NCBI RefSeq assembly: GCF_004193775.1
Contig: NC_041007.1
Coordinates: 26,253,323-26,317,322, forward strand
Source of the DNA: Glycine soja
Taxonomy: Eukaryota; Streptophyta; Magnoliopsida; Fabales; Fabaceae
DNA length: 64,000 nucleotides
Direction: 5' to 3'
In this document: positions 9,549 to 21,260 of the stretch, piece after piece
Position numbering within the stretch: the stretch's first letter is position 1
Layout of the letters: each line of letters starts with the position of its first letter
The notes under the pieces: generated by a model
What the model saw: only the letters and a program-made list of their open reading frames with translations
What the model was told of the DNA's origin: nothing
The model's database searches: none
Made by a program: the position numbers and the translations under genes

Positions 9549-9984
9549 TCACAAGCAGTTCTCCTCAAATTTCAGCCAGCCTGCATCAATTAGACTTTGC
9601 ACCTTACGCTTCAAGATCATACAGTGCTCAATGGAATGTCCAGGAACTCCTCCATGATATGCACATATTGCATTCGAGTCGTATCCTCGGAAAAATGGAG
9701 GTTGAGGAACCCTAGCAGGGGTGGCTACCATTGCATTATCAAGTAGATATGGGAGCAAGTTAGCATATGACACCGGAATTTGGGGTGAATCCTACAAGTT
9801 TTTTACTACAAAATTCCTTTTTGGTTTGCGCTATAGGTGGTGTTTGGGCATTGTGCATGTGGTAAGCAGGCATGCCTTGTGGCTAATTTGGGGATGGCTT
9901 TTATGGATGATTGGGTGAGAGGGACTGTTATTGGCTGAGTAATGACATTGTTGGGCTGATGGGAAATTTGACCGTGTAGGAATA
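9549..9984 (-). pseudogene. C-terminal part of T2 gag (Tat/Ogre-like) with zinc-finger-like motif
   Basis: Minus-strand reading gives a stretch with SAQQCHYSANNSPSH (linker) and then CAYHGGVPGHSIEHC, a CxxH...H...C zinc-finger-like segment followed by LKRKVQSLIDAGWLKFEE. This order is typical of the gag C-terminus of Tat/Ogre elements, where the finger binds RNA. The frame changes between the linker and the finger near 9800. The N-terminal side continues at 15072 beyond the inserted N1 element, which proves gag was intact across this point before N1 arrived. Confidence 0.75.
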
Positions 9985-10755
9985 TGATGGAAGCTTGCTT
10001 GTGGGGCTTCTATGGAGGCTGGATCTTTGAGCTTCAATGAGGTCCTTTAATGGAGATTTTTCACCATGGAGATGCAGCGGAAGACAAAGGAGAAGAGGTG
10101 AAAGGAGGCGCCATCCACTAGGGAATAAGCCATGGAGGAAGGAGCTTCACCACCAAGATGAGCCTTGGATAAGAAGCTTGGAGAGGATGCTTCAATGGAG
10201 GAAAAGAAAGAGGGAGAGAAAGAGAGAAGGGGGAGCACGAAATTGAAGGAAGAAAAAGGGAGAAAAGTTGAACTTGGTGTTGTGTCTCACAAGACTTCAT
10301 TCATCAAAGTTACAACAAGTGTTACACATGCTTCTATTTATAGACTAGGTAGTTTCCTTGAGAAGCTTTCTTAAGAAAACTTCCTTGAGAAGCTTCTTTG
10401 AGAAAACTTCCTTAAGAAGCTAGAGCTTAGCTACACACACCCATCTAAAAACTAAGCTCACCTCCTTGACAAAATACATGAAAATATATAAAAAAAAGTC
10501 TCTACTACAAAGACTACTCAAAATGCCTTGAAATACAAGGCTAAAACCCTATACTACTAGAATGGTCAAAATACAAGGCCTAAAAGAAGGAAAAACCTAT
10601 TCTAATATTTACAAAGAAGAGTGGATCCAACCTTGACCCATGGGATTAAAAATCTACCCTAAGGTTCATGAGAATCCTAAGGCCTTCTTTAGTAGCTCTA
10701 GCCCAAGCCTCTTGGAGTCTTCTATCCAATACCCTTGGGGGGTAGGATTGCATCA
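9985..10755 (-). repeat. 3' LTR of N1
   Basis: 771 bp, ending on the + strand with TAGGATTGCATCA. A TATTTATAG signal on the + strand (about 10336) reads TATAAATA on the element strand. Compared with the 5' LTR it has an extra copy of an AGAAGCTTTCTTAAGAAAAC-like stretch and a few small indels. Confidence 0.88.
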
Positions 10756-10768
10756 TCCCCTCCACCTT
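10756..10768 (-). other. Polypurine tract of N1
   Basis: On the minus strand AAGGTGGAGGGGA lies immediately before the LTR start TGATGCAATCC. The same tract occurs in N2 (GGGGAGGGGA before 41769). Confidence 0.75.
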
Positions 10769-12432
10769 GGAAAGGATTTGACCTCAAATCCTGAGGTTCT
10801 TCATACTCTGGGCTCCTTCCCTTGACACCTATAAAAAGAATAAAAACATATGTATTAGTGGTGTTGGGTATGTTAGAGTAGGGTAAGGTCTGAAAACTCC
10901 TTTCATGGACATCTTCCCATGAGGGAACATGGGTCCTCGCCAACTCAATGAGTGGTGCTACAAGTATAGAAAAATATGGGACAAACCTTTTGTAAAAGTT
11001 TGTTAAGTCATGGGAGCCCCAGATTTCCCTTATACTTGGTGGAGTGGGCCAATCAGGAATGATCTTTATTCTCTTAGGGTCCTTGGGAACCCCTTGATCA
11101 CTATTTAAAAAATTAAGGAAAGTAATGCAATAAAGCGTACCTTTTTCTGTATTTTTATGTTGATTATTCCTACAAAAAAATATGACAAACCTAAGGTGTC
11201 CCATATAAGCACCTAAGTTTGTATTGAAACCAAAAATAAGAACAAAACTACCTAATGAGTCCCTATGTACATGAATTATGAAGACGTTGGGTGCATGACT
11301 GATTTTACAAAAGAGGGTTGCAACACTCAATAAATTCATCATATCACTTATTGTAGGGATTTGGTGCCTAATAATACCTATTTTGGGCACCAACAAAGCA
11401 CAAGGATTTAAGTTCTTACGAACCAAACCTTCATCCAACAACTCCTTTACTTGAGGAATAACCTCAAGCCCAAGAGGTGTGGCAATGCTAGCAAGTGTCT
11501 TTTTACAAAAGAGAAAATGTGGAGGTTGTCTAAGAGGGAAAGTTTCTTTAATGTTTGTCTTTATTGTAAAATGAGTTTCCTTCTTAGCTAAACTCTTGGA
11601 GGAGACACTTACCTCCTTACACTTCTCTTTAACCACTAATGGTTGTCCTTCTTCTTGGGGGTAGATTTCTTCACTAGATTTTTCCCCTTTTGCTTCTTCA
11701 CTTTCACTAGAGGAAGGTGAAGTAGTAGCCTCATCTTGGCTACTATAAATGTCTTGGCCCCTCATAATCATGGTTTTTGTGGTGGGGCATTGAGAAGTAA
11801 TGTGTCCTCTTCCAAGACATTTAAAGCACTTTATAGAGCTAGTTTTCTCTTGCATACTAGCCTTAGGGGCTTGCTTTTCTATTGTCTTCCCCTTATCATC
11901 TTTGGGCTTAGAAGGTGTCACCCCTAAGATGCCTTGACCTTGGTCTTTCTTTGGATAAGAGTGAGAGCCATGAGATTTTGAAGTAGACTTCTTTTTAAGT
12001 TGTTGCTCTACCCTTATTTCCCAATCTAAGTTAGCCTCAACATTGTCCTTCCCATGGAAGTATGGGAGGTTAATGTTAGCCCCTTGAGGCTTTCTTTCCT
12101 TTTCTCTCCTATGGGAGTGAGGTCTAAGATGTGACCTATGCCTTCCTTCATAATAGTCGCAAAGTTCTTCACTTAGGCTCTTAAAAGAGTTATGACCACT
12201 ATAGGAGGCATGTTTTTCTCTTTTCATTTCTTTCATTATTTTTCTTCTTTCTTCCTCTCTTATTTTCTTTCTTTCATCTTGACTTATTTCTTCCACTCTT
12301 TTTTTTTTCTTTTTCTTTTCTCTCTTGTTTTTCTTTCCATAACTTGAGGGAACTCAACTCATCTAAGATTCTAGATAAAGGGTCTTTATGACTAGTACCC
12401 TCGCCATTAACACTAGATGAATGATGACTCAT
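10769..12432 (-). pseudogene. N1 rump gag-pol: gag start, zinc knuckle and decayed RT
   Basis: The likely start is the ATG at 12432 (minus), as in N2 (40094). A run of A/T near 12300-12310 shifts the frame, and the long open frame begins at 12296 and runs 524 codons into the LTR (stop at 10722). Order: charged KE-rich helix; SEELCDYYEGRHRSHLRPHS; INLPYFHGKDNVEANLDWEI, the usual start of gag; then a jump to a CCHC knuckle CFKCLGRGHITSQC (C-x2-C-x4-H-x4-C), so the gag core is missing. Next is an acidic stretch, then RT-like pieces (VKELLDEGLVRKNLNPCALLVPK; later WPTPPSIREIWGSHDLTNFYKRF). The protease triad and the Y-x-D-D active site are absent; where the active site should be it reads FVLIFGFNTN. 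It cannot encode a working RT. Confidence 0.82.
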
Positions 12433-14343
12433 GTTGGTTCCTAAGTTGTGGTTCTTTCTTGTTGGAGGCTTGAAAACAAAAGGTAAAAGAAACTATGGTT
12501 GAAACTAGCCAAAAATAAACACTAAAAGAGATGTGAAAGATAAGGTAAAAAACTAATTGGTAAAAGGAAAGCTATCTAGGCGGTTTGACAATAGAAGGTA
12601 AAGGAAATAAGATATGAAAGTAAGCAAGAAATGTAAACTAGGCGAATCCTAAGCAAGAAATGTGTTTGGATGACCACATTCAAGGTTCCCAACAAAACAC
12701 TCACTATCCTAAGGAAAAATTGCCTAAAATTATTACACACAAATGGAAGTTTGGTAACCTATTGGAGGCTCCCAACACACTTCCAATGAAAGGCCTTTTT
12801 GTTACAAAACTTGAAAGCAATGAAGGTAAGTAAATTGCAAATTACAAAATTACAAAACGGTCCTCAATTTTGGTGGTTGTTCTCTCTTTGATGATTCACT
12901 CAATTTGGAGTGCTTCTTAGTCCAATAGCTCTTAAGGTGGTTGGCCCCTTTCTTCTTGACTCAAATTCTTCAAGGGATGGCACCAATCCTCCTTCCAATT
13001 TCCTATATGGCAACCCACAAACAAGGAAACAAAGAGACAAGCAATAACCAAAGACCAAAAAAAATGAAATGAAAGCTAAACCAATGGAGTTTTAACAAGA
13101 CAATTTTTCAAGGATTACTCAACAATTAAAGCAATGAAAAGGACATAGAAGCAAGCTAAGACTCAAAGAGAAACTTAGAATGGCTCTAGAGTAGAGTAAA
13201 AAAACTACAAAAAAAAAGACTCAAAAAACCTCTAGCTTTGGCACTTGTTTTCATAGTAATTTTCAATTTAAATTTCTGAACTAATATTGGTATAACATAG
13301 GCACCAATTATAGAATAAATTTTGAGCCAAAACAACAAGCACACTTCCCTTTCACTTTTTTTTCCTGGATACTTATTTTTCTGCCAAATTGTGTAATTTT
13401 TAGTATTTTTTCCTTTTATGCAAATAACTTTTTTCTTTTTTGCTAAATTTTTTACAGATGTCTAGAAAATTAAGTAAAAATTTCAGCTCAAAATTCGAAG
13501 TAACCAATTCTCACTAATTTTTACATTTTTGTATGTCGAAGCTGCCAGCACCAGCGATTTTTTTTTAAAGCATGGTATATTGATTGCCTTGGGCTTACTT
13601 TCAACCTTCCTATGTATGTTGAACTCACTAGGATTGTTTACCACAGTTTTAGGAGTTCAATATTCACTTAGGATCAACATTTCAGCCAGCAATTCAATCA
13701 CCAAAACTCAAATTCACAATAGACACAATCTTAAGGAAACCTAAAAGTTCAAGAAAAGGTTCACAATCAAAGACTCTCTGAGAATTTTGCATGAACATGT
13801 TAAGGACTAATTAACATGAAAGATTTGACTCAAATAAAGTAATAGGCTAAAAGAATTTCATACACTCATGAACAAATGAGTTAGAGAAAGAAACAAGAAA
13901 ATAAAATTCAGCACAACATAAAAAATCTTATGTGACAAGTTTCATGACTAGACATGACTTCTATGACAAAACTACGATAGGTGAACAAGTCACTCTAGAT
14001 TTTTGAGGTTTTCTTCTACTTTAATATTTTTGCAATAATTTTATGGTTTAGGTTTCAGCCATAAAATATAACATGACAAAAATCAAAGGAACCTAAACTC
14101 AACACAATTCATGGTTCAAGAACAAGAACAAGAAATTTGAACCATAGAAAATCAAATCTAGCTTTTATAGCAAGTTTAATCGGTGGAAACTCTAAAGAAT
14201 CATGTTAAAAACATTTAGCACAAGACATGTGAGGAGGTACGTGAAGAAAAATGAAGAAACAACAATGGAAGAGAAGGTAAAGCAAAAAATTAATGGAGGT
14301 TTAAGAAGCACCTACTTGAAGCCCTTGTGCTCTAATTACCACT
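12433..14343 (-). other. Long 5' leader of N1 with decayed tRNA primer site
   Basis: About 1.9 kb between the 5' LTR and gag with no coding signal on either strand. Two bases inside the LTR end, the minus strand reads TGGTAATTAGAGC (14329-14341), one insertion and one change away from the initiator-Met PBS TGGTATCAGAGC. The region is A/T-rich with poly-T tracts near 13360-13440. Confidence 0.6.
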
Positions 14344-15071
14344 TGATGGAAGCTTGCTTGTGGGGCTTCTATGGAGGCTGGATCTTTGAGCTTCAATGAG
14401 GTCCTTTAATGGTGATTTTCCACCATGGAGATGCAGCGGAAGACAAAGGAGAAGAGGTGAGAGGAGGCGCCATCCACTAGGGAATAAGCCATGGAAGAAG
14501 GAGCTTCACCACCAAGATGAGCCTTGGATAAGAAGCTTGGAGAGGATGCTTCAATGGAGGAAAAGAAAGAGGGAGGGAAAGAGAGAAAATTGAAGGAAGA
14601 AAAAGGGAGAGAAGTTGAACTTTGAGTTATGTCTCACAAGACTCCATTCATCAAAGTTACAACAAGTGTTACACATGCTTCTATTTATAGACTAGGTAGC
14701 TTCCTTGAGAAGCTTCTTTGAGAAAACTTCCTTGAGAAGCTAGAGCTTAGCTACACACACCCATCTAAATTCTAAGCTCACCTCCTTGACAAAATACATG
14801 AAAATACAAAAAAAAGTCCCTACTACAAAGACTACTCAAAATGCCCTGAAATACAAGGCTAACCCTATACTACTAGAATGGTCAAAATACAAGGCCTAAA
14901 AAAAGGAAAAACCTATTCTAATATTTACAAAGAAGAGTAGATCCAACCTTGACCCATGGGCTCAAAAACCTACCCTAAGGTTCATGAGAACCCTAGGGCC
15001 TTCTTTAGTAGCTCTAGCCCAAGCCTCTTAGAGTCTTCTATCCAATACCCTTGGGGGGTAGGATTGCATCA
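14344..15071 (-). repeat. 5' LTR of N1
   Basis: 728 bp, closely matching 9985-10755. TATTTATAG at about 14690 reads TATAAATA on the element strand. Most differences from the partner are small indels in the AAGCTTCTTGAGAA-type repeats. Confidence 0.88.
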
Positions 15072-15294
15072 AAATGATAGTCATAGCAAGGGTTTCTCCC
15101 TCATTCTCATCCTCTTTATTTGCCCCGGTTGTTGCATTCATCAAAGAAGGATGATCAGATTTTCCTCTTTTCAGACCCACTTCGATCTTTTCATCGGCGA
15201 AGACCATATCCGCAAAGCTTAAAGGTGTGTAACCCACCATTTTTCATAGTAGAACACTATTAATGTGTCTATTATCATTGTTATCATTTTTTTC
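15072..15294 (-). pseudogene. T2 gag segment between N1 and the solo A1-type LTR
   Basis: Minus-strand reading includes GYTPLSFADMVFADEKIEVGLKRGK, a block typical of the region between the gag core and zinc finger in Tat/Ogre gag. A frameshift lies just before it. It links the gag core at 16423-17515 with the C-terminus at 9549-9984, so all three pieces were once one gene. Confidence 0.75.
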
Positions 15295-16422
15295 TGATCG
15301 AGGTCGTACCCGAATCAAATAAACATTAAAATGCAGTAACTAGGAAGTGATCCTAGGTCGTTTCCCAACGAGCAATGATAAACCAAATGTTCATAATATA
15401 CTTGCAGTAACAGTAACAATTGGGGGGGGGGGGTTGTTTGTTTTATGAATTAAAGAACAAGCGAACTGGAATACGAAATTAATAGTATTAAAAACGTGTT
15501 GTTTCCTCTGATTCAGAAGCCATTCTCTTGTCCTAGGTTATGAAGAATTCGTCCCTAACAGTTAACCACTTAATCCAACCCTATGTTAATTGACTAAGCG
15601 AAAATCAACTTAGGGTTGTCAATACGTGATTAGGCAACACATACACCAATTAACCCTTCATTCATTAAGCATGAACGTAAGTTAAGCTCAGAGGCAATTA
15701 ATCGAACACAAAGCGTGCATCGATTAACATTAACGAATGTGGGTTAATTGGTGAAGGGAAAACTGCTTGGAAGCTACATTATAAACAGAACCTCGAAGAG
15801 AGTTAAGCTTCATCCTCAGAAGGAAACAACATAAAAAATTTAGCCTTCCATAATTTCAACAAAAGCAGAAAACGTAAATGAAACTAGAAGCAGAAACGTA
15901 AATGAAGCTAAAGGCATAAAACATAAATGAAAGCAAAAGGCAGAAGAAGGAATAAAAATGAAATTGAAATTAGAAGCAGAGAATGGAAAATTGCATTCAC
16001 ATGAACAGTAATATCAAGCTCAAAAAGTAAAACCCTAAAACTCCTGAATAATAGAATAACATAATAGCCCCTTTTCACGAATCCCAAGGCTACTATTTAT
16101 AAGGGTCACTCAAAGTCACTGGGCCCTATTACATTATTCTGGCGGAAAACAAAATAAACACTGAACAACATAAAATAAAATTGCAATCTCCTAATTAGAA
16201 ATTAACTAAGGTAAACGTTGCTTTATTTGCCCTCTTTAAGTCCATAACCAAAATCTGATTAAACTCAATGCTTCATTAATTCCTGAAATTAGATTAAAAA
16301 CATCAAATTAGCTGAATGAGCCCAAATAATAAAATTGCCTAATTAACTTAACAAATAAGACTAATCAATAATTACAATGGTGCAAAAAGGTTTAAGAAAT
16401 AGGAGAAAATAATGGCACATCA
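15295..16422 (-). mobile_element. Solo LTR of the A1 (Athila-like) family, in T2 gag
   Basis: Matches the LTR at 54038-55170 end to end: on the + strand both start TGATCGAGGTCGTACCCG and end with GACACATCA or GGCACATCA. Both carry a run of exactly 12 G (15422-15433; 54168-54179). The flanks on the minus strand are GAAAG and GAAAA, a 5-bp target duplication with one change, and gag reads through on both sides. Only one LTR is present with no interior, so it is the product of LTR-LTR recombination. Confidence 0.85.
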
Positions 16423-17515
16423 CTTTCTCCGTCATTGAGGGAACCACTTGGGCTGCTAGATCCCTCCACCTTTGGGCGTATTCTTTGAAAGATTCGTGCC
16501 CCCTCTTGCATATGCTTTGTAGTTGCATCCTATCCGGAGCCATATCAGAATTGTATCGATATTGCCTAACGAATGCAACCATTAGGTCCTTCCAAGAATG
16601 GACTCGGGAAGGTTCCAAGTTAGTATACCAGGTGACAGTTGCCCCAGTAAGACTTTCTTGGGAGAAATGTATCAACATTTTCTCATCTTTTGCGTATGCC
16701 CCCCATCTTCCGACAATACATCTTTAGATGGTTCTTGGGGCAAGTAGTCCCCTTGTACTTGTCAAAGTCCACCACCTTGAACTTGGGAATGACCACGTTT
16801 GGGTACTAGGAACAACTCTTCTATGTCAGTAAAGACATAATCTCTGCCTCCTTCAATGGCCCTGAGCCTTTCCTCTAGATGATCCAACTTTTCCCATTTC
16901 TTCCATAAAAGGAGGGATTTTACCTGCTGTGGAATGCAAGGGTTGTGGTTGGGGGCAAAATTGAGGGCCCTCCAAAGTGTTTTGTAGGGGTATACCACCA
17001 ACTGCTTGCCCTTCAATGGCATATCCAAGGAAAGGCTCGAAGTCGGCTAGATTGAGGTGGGGAATTTCATGTGTCTCCCCCATGGGATGAGAGACATGTA
17101 CATGATGAGGTTGTCGGCTCTCAATGAGTATGGGAGTGGAGTTATTGACATCCTCATTGGGAGTGTATGCCACATTGGGTGGTGTATAGTTGGGAGGCAA
17201 GCCATATGGCGGGAAGGCGTGCTCGTTTTGAATTTGCACATCATGGGGCCATTCGTACTTCCCAAATCTTTGCCTACCATATCTGAGGTTGGATGATTCA
17301 TTTGGTTGAGGTCAGATGGGGGCATCGGGTTCACCTTAGCAATAGCGCTGGTAGCGGCAACAACAACCGCACTGGCTTCCATTATCTTCTTCATGCTCAT
17401 CATGGCCTCCATCATTGTGGCCATTTACTCTTTCATGGCCTCCATGTCGGCCTTCATATGCTCTTGCACCTCCTCTACTTCACCTATTACTCTAGCTTTA
17501 GCACAAGTTCAGTAA
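16423..17515 (-). pseudogene. T2 gag: N-terminus and core
   Basis: Read on the minus strand. The N-terminal part has a Met-rich helix (MATMMEAMMSMKKIMEAS) and a Pro/Asn-rich linker with PPYGLPPNYTPPNVAY. A LEERLRAIEGG motif follows, then the retrotransposon gag core (Pfam Retrotrans_gag): SLTGATVTWYTNLEPSRVHSWKDL and YAQRWRDLAAQVVPSMTEK. There is a stop (GAG TAA) just before MATMM and a frame change after TNGPMM (about 17240). Both are shared with T3 (30750-30960). More frame changes occur around 16690-16860. It is broken beyond function. Confidence 0.82.
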
Positions 17516-19153
17516 GGGCACCGTGAAGCGTGTTCTTTTCTTTTTGATAACAATGATTAAGTTCTTTTTTTTTCAAGGAAAGAATGCTATGAGCAATGCA
17601 ACAAATGAAAAGCATGGATGTATGCCTATGATGCATAGTTGAAGTATTGCAAATTTTTACGCAGGACATGGGGTTGAATCAATTTAGATTTTCAACATGG
17701 TCCATGACATCTTTGTCAAGGTGAAACTGGAAGTAACAAGGACATCAACAATCCTAAATGTGTTTGGCAGTAGACCAAGCAACGATGTAACTCGATCCAT
17801 CTTTTGCCCTAATTTTTGCAAGATGGTTACTTCTATGCTTAAACTTGACTTGATGAACCTTTTCGTAAAAGCATGAGCTTGGTTCAACCCCATAACCCAA
17901 GGAATGGAAATTTTGATCGCCAATACTTGACAACATTTCATAAAGATGAAAGACTCGGGAATACGTATGCTATGCATGGAAAATGTAATTATGAGATTGA
18001 GATGCCCAAAGAAACATCATTTCCTAGTCAACCACACATTAGGTACCATGCTCAATCATTCTGTTTTGTTGTTTTTTTTTAGAAATGGGTTTATGATCCC
18101 AACATGGTTGGCTCATGGTACCTAACACATGCAACTAAGAATGTAGTGTGAATTTTCACGCTTCCTTTTTTTGTTTTTGTTTTGTAGAGGAAAACGCAAG
18201 GATCATGCATGAGCAAACATGAAAACAAAAGGTATGCAGTTTGTAGAACAAAAAGTATGTTGAATGCATATGCATGATGATGCAATGACTCATGCAAAAT
18301 GTGATGCTAGAATATGATAACGGACAAATGCAAGAATGATATGTTCATTATGATGCCATGAAGAGATGCTTATGTGATGCATGATATGAATGCATTTACG
18401 GACACGAGAGCCTGGAAAATTATCTCTTCTTACTTGCACATTCGGGGATGCAGTGCCCCATGTGTGCAGTTAAGAAGGTGATATGGACCTTCCGGCTTCC
18501 CGTGACAAAAGACGAGACCAACATACAACGCATGTGTGATGACATGATGCAGATGTGCAAAAGCGCAATAAGGGGATGTAAAAAGCATGGCAATATCCTC
18601 AAATAATCATACAACAAAGGCGAACATGACATTTAGGTTATATGCATGGCAGTGTTTAAAAGGCACGCAGCATGTTCACTTCGTGCCCTTATTTTAGGGA
18701 CTTAAACTGGAGGAACTAAAAGGCTTTTAGTGATAATTCCCAAGGTGGTCATATCTCTCTTGATGGTTTCTAGAGGTATCATCCCCTTTGAAAAAACATA
18801 TTGTGGTAGTTGGGACTACCAGCAACAACATGCTATCAAAGAGAAAAACTCTAGATCAGGGTTCACTATTATCAAGCAAGTCGGAGACCCAGCATGACCA
18901 CAGATTCACCTCCACTCCTTATGTTCCCATGGACCCAGGTATAGGGCCCCTTTTCAACTCATTGTGTGTACAAATAGTGTAGGTGTTTGTGTGCATCAAA
19001 TGAATAAATATCTATTTCATGTATACATTTCAAAAAACACACTAAAAGCATCAAAGAGTTATATACAAGAATGTAAGAGAAATAAAAGGAAACCGACAAA
19101 AGAGGAAGTCATGATATTGCACGAGATTAGACGGCCTAACTCTCTAAAAACAA
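17516..19153 (-). other. T2 5' leader, with ORF1 deleted
   Basis: Colinear with T3 in two blocks: 18420-19153 matches T3 leader 26951-27780, and 17516-18400 matches T3 spacer 29800-30690. The ORF1 gene present in T3 (27800-29674) is missing at about 18400-18420. The rest is noncoding, with the repeated GATGCATGATATGAATGC-type words also seen in T3. Confidence 0.75.
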
Positions 19154-19171
19154 TCCCCAGTGGAGTCGCCA
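19154..19171 (-). other. Primer binding site of T2
   Basis: On the minus strand TGGCGACTCCACTGGGGA, two bases inside the LTR end GCGACA. The complement fits the 3' end of a plant tRNA-Arg, the primer reported for Ogre elements (from memory). Confidence 0.8.
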
Positions 19172-19173
19172 AC

Positions 19174-21141
19174 TGTCGCAACGCACAGGGAAGGTATTAG
19201 CACCCCACGCGTCCGTCACAAGGGACGACAACCTTCAATTAAGTGCGCAAATATGACTTCAAAATTATGTATTTTTCCCTTTTTTTATGTTTTTATGTCT
19301 TTTTATGTCTTTTTGTATTTTTATCTTTTTGTGGTCGACAAGGGTGTTTCCCTCGCTCCTACGTATTCCTCAATTGCGATGAGGAAATCAGACCTACGTA
19401 GTTCTTTGAGAACTAAACGTTGGTTAAGTTGTTCTTATCTTTTTTTGCAAGATATATTTTAACCGAACAAAAGTCATTTAAGGCGTTGGACCATTAAACG
19501 ATCTTTTGATTTTTGGAAAGGAGAGAAACGTTAAGGCATTGGACCATTAACGATCTCTTGGGGTGGTCGACAAAAGCAGGGCTTTTGCTCCTACGTATCC
19601 TCAATTGCAATGAGGAAATCAGACCTACGTAGTTCTTGCAAAAGCGGTAAAGTTATGTATTGATTTTATGCTTTTGAATGGTCCATGTGAACCGATAAAA
19701 GCAAAGAGGACCGTTTAAGGTGTTGGACCTTAAAACGGTTTTCAGTGATTTTTGCGGACAAAGCTTGATTTGTGAGTTGATTTTAGCCTTAGTTTCACTT
19801 TGGTTATTAGTCAATTCATTCAAGGAAACTTCCAAAGAAAAACGTCTGATTGATTTTTTTGATTTATTTTATTCAAAGATATTTTGATTATTTTATTATT
19901 ATTTTTTCAAGATATTTTGATTATTTTATTATTACTTTTTCAAGATATTTTGATTATTTTATTATTATTTTGCCTTTTTTTGGTTTAACCGTGGTTATAG
20001 TGTGAACGATCGGTTAGATTTTGCTTTAACAGTGATTAAACGAAATTACAACGCAAATGATCAGTTGAAATTCATTTTATCATTTATTAGGCGAGATAAC
20101 GGCTTAAACGATCGGTGAAAGCTCGTTAAAAACGGAAGAAAATAAAACCGAAAGTGAACGAAATAAAGATGAAAGCCAACAAAACAAGAAATGAATTGAA
20201 AGTCTGGGATTCAAAAACTTACCAATTGAAGAACAAAGAACGGATGAAGAACGGTGAAGAACGATGGAAAATCTTCACGGAATTGCTCACGGAAACGTCT
20301 CGAAAGCGTTACAGAATCACCTCGGCTTGGATTTCCTTCACGGAAACACGTTTTTTCACCCAAAACAACTGAAATGCATAGCCAAGGGGGTTAGAGACTT
20401 TTTGGAACAATCCCCTTCGCTTATTTATAGGAAAAGGGGGAGGAGGTTGCCGCCTAGTACTCCCAGGCAAGCTAGGTTGCTTCCTCCTTAAGAACCCAGC
20501 TCCAAAAATGTTATGGAAGGGCCTAGATTCGAAAGTTTGAAAACTGCTATTTGCACCCCCATCATGATAAGTTCACCCTCTTTTTCGTAATTTATGGAAA
20601 AGTTACGGAAACCTTACAGAAGCATATATGACTTTATTTTCCTCTTTTTTCTCTTCCCTTTCACCAATATTAAGGGATATATGCTTACCCAAGGTTTTCG
20701 AAAATTTTACGGAAGCATTATTGAAGTCCTTGAAGCCCCAGAAACCATTTTTCGACAAAACGTGGAAGAGCTTGCCGCCCAGTTGCTTCCTCCTTAAGCA
20801 ACCCAACTTCCAAAATGTTCGGGAAGGGCCTAGATTAAAATTTCTATTTACACCCCTATCTTGATAAGTTCACCCTTTGTTTTTGTGTTTTTGGTTGTTT
20901 TCTTTTTGAAACCTCACGGAACTTTACGGATTCCACCGTGATGAGTGTTAAGCCTTCCAAAGCGATCAACAATGGTACTCGGATGAAATTAAAGTGTAAC
21001 AGTTTATTTACACACTCCCCACTTTGCTAAATACACTCCCATTTACGGATTCCACAATGATGGATGCTAAACATTTTGAGGTGGTCAAGCGAAGGTCGTA
21101 TGCCAACATAAAATGGTCTCCGGATGAAATTAGGTATGACA
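19174..21141 (-). mobile_element. 5' LTR of T2 (Tat/Ogre-like), 1968 bp
   Basis: On the minus strand it starts TGTCATACCTAATTTCATCCGG (ending at +21141) and ends GCGACA (+19174). TATAAATA lies at 20422-20429, the GTAAGT donor at 20217-20222, covarying hairpins at 19710-19739, 19529-19552 and 19477-19498, and TACGTA elements at 19590-19632 and 19359-19401. Compared with T1 and T3 it has lost about 150 bp of U5 just before GTTGCGACA. It has also duplicated part of U3 (20450-20590 against 20770-20890) and expanded a TTTTGATTATTTTATTATTA unit to three copies (about 19870-19975). Confidence 0.85.
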
Positions 21142-21260
21142 TTGACACCGAGCATGGATCTCAAGGAACTTGTTTTACTTGGTAAAAGTTGTCGTTTGGC
21201 GAGCAGGTGTTGGATTTCCCCTGCAGTTACTTTTTGGTCCACTTTTTCTTTATACAAATA
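21142..21260. other. Short unassigned stretch
   Basis: About 120 bp between the T2 LTR start and the K3 LTR-like sequence. It may be old flanking DNA or a decayed LTR edge. Nothing recognisable. Confidence 0.3.

Larger units (their letters stand above)
9985..15071 (-). mobile_element. N1: degenerate gypsy-type LTR retrotransposon inserted in T2 gag
   Basis: Direct repeats at 9985-10755 and 14344-15071 are the two LTRs. In minus orientation they run TGATGCAATCCTACCCCC...CTTCCATCA. A polypurine tract lies next to the left LTR and a primer site next to the right one, so the element reads right to left. The flanks (minus strand CATTT before, TATTC after) fit a decayed 5-bp target duplication (3 of 5 match) and T2 gag resumes on both sides. 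A second copy, N2, lies at 40085-42631. The interior is only 3.6 kb and lacks protease, RNase H and integrase. Confidence 0.88.
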
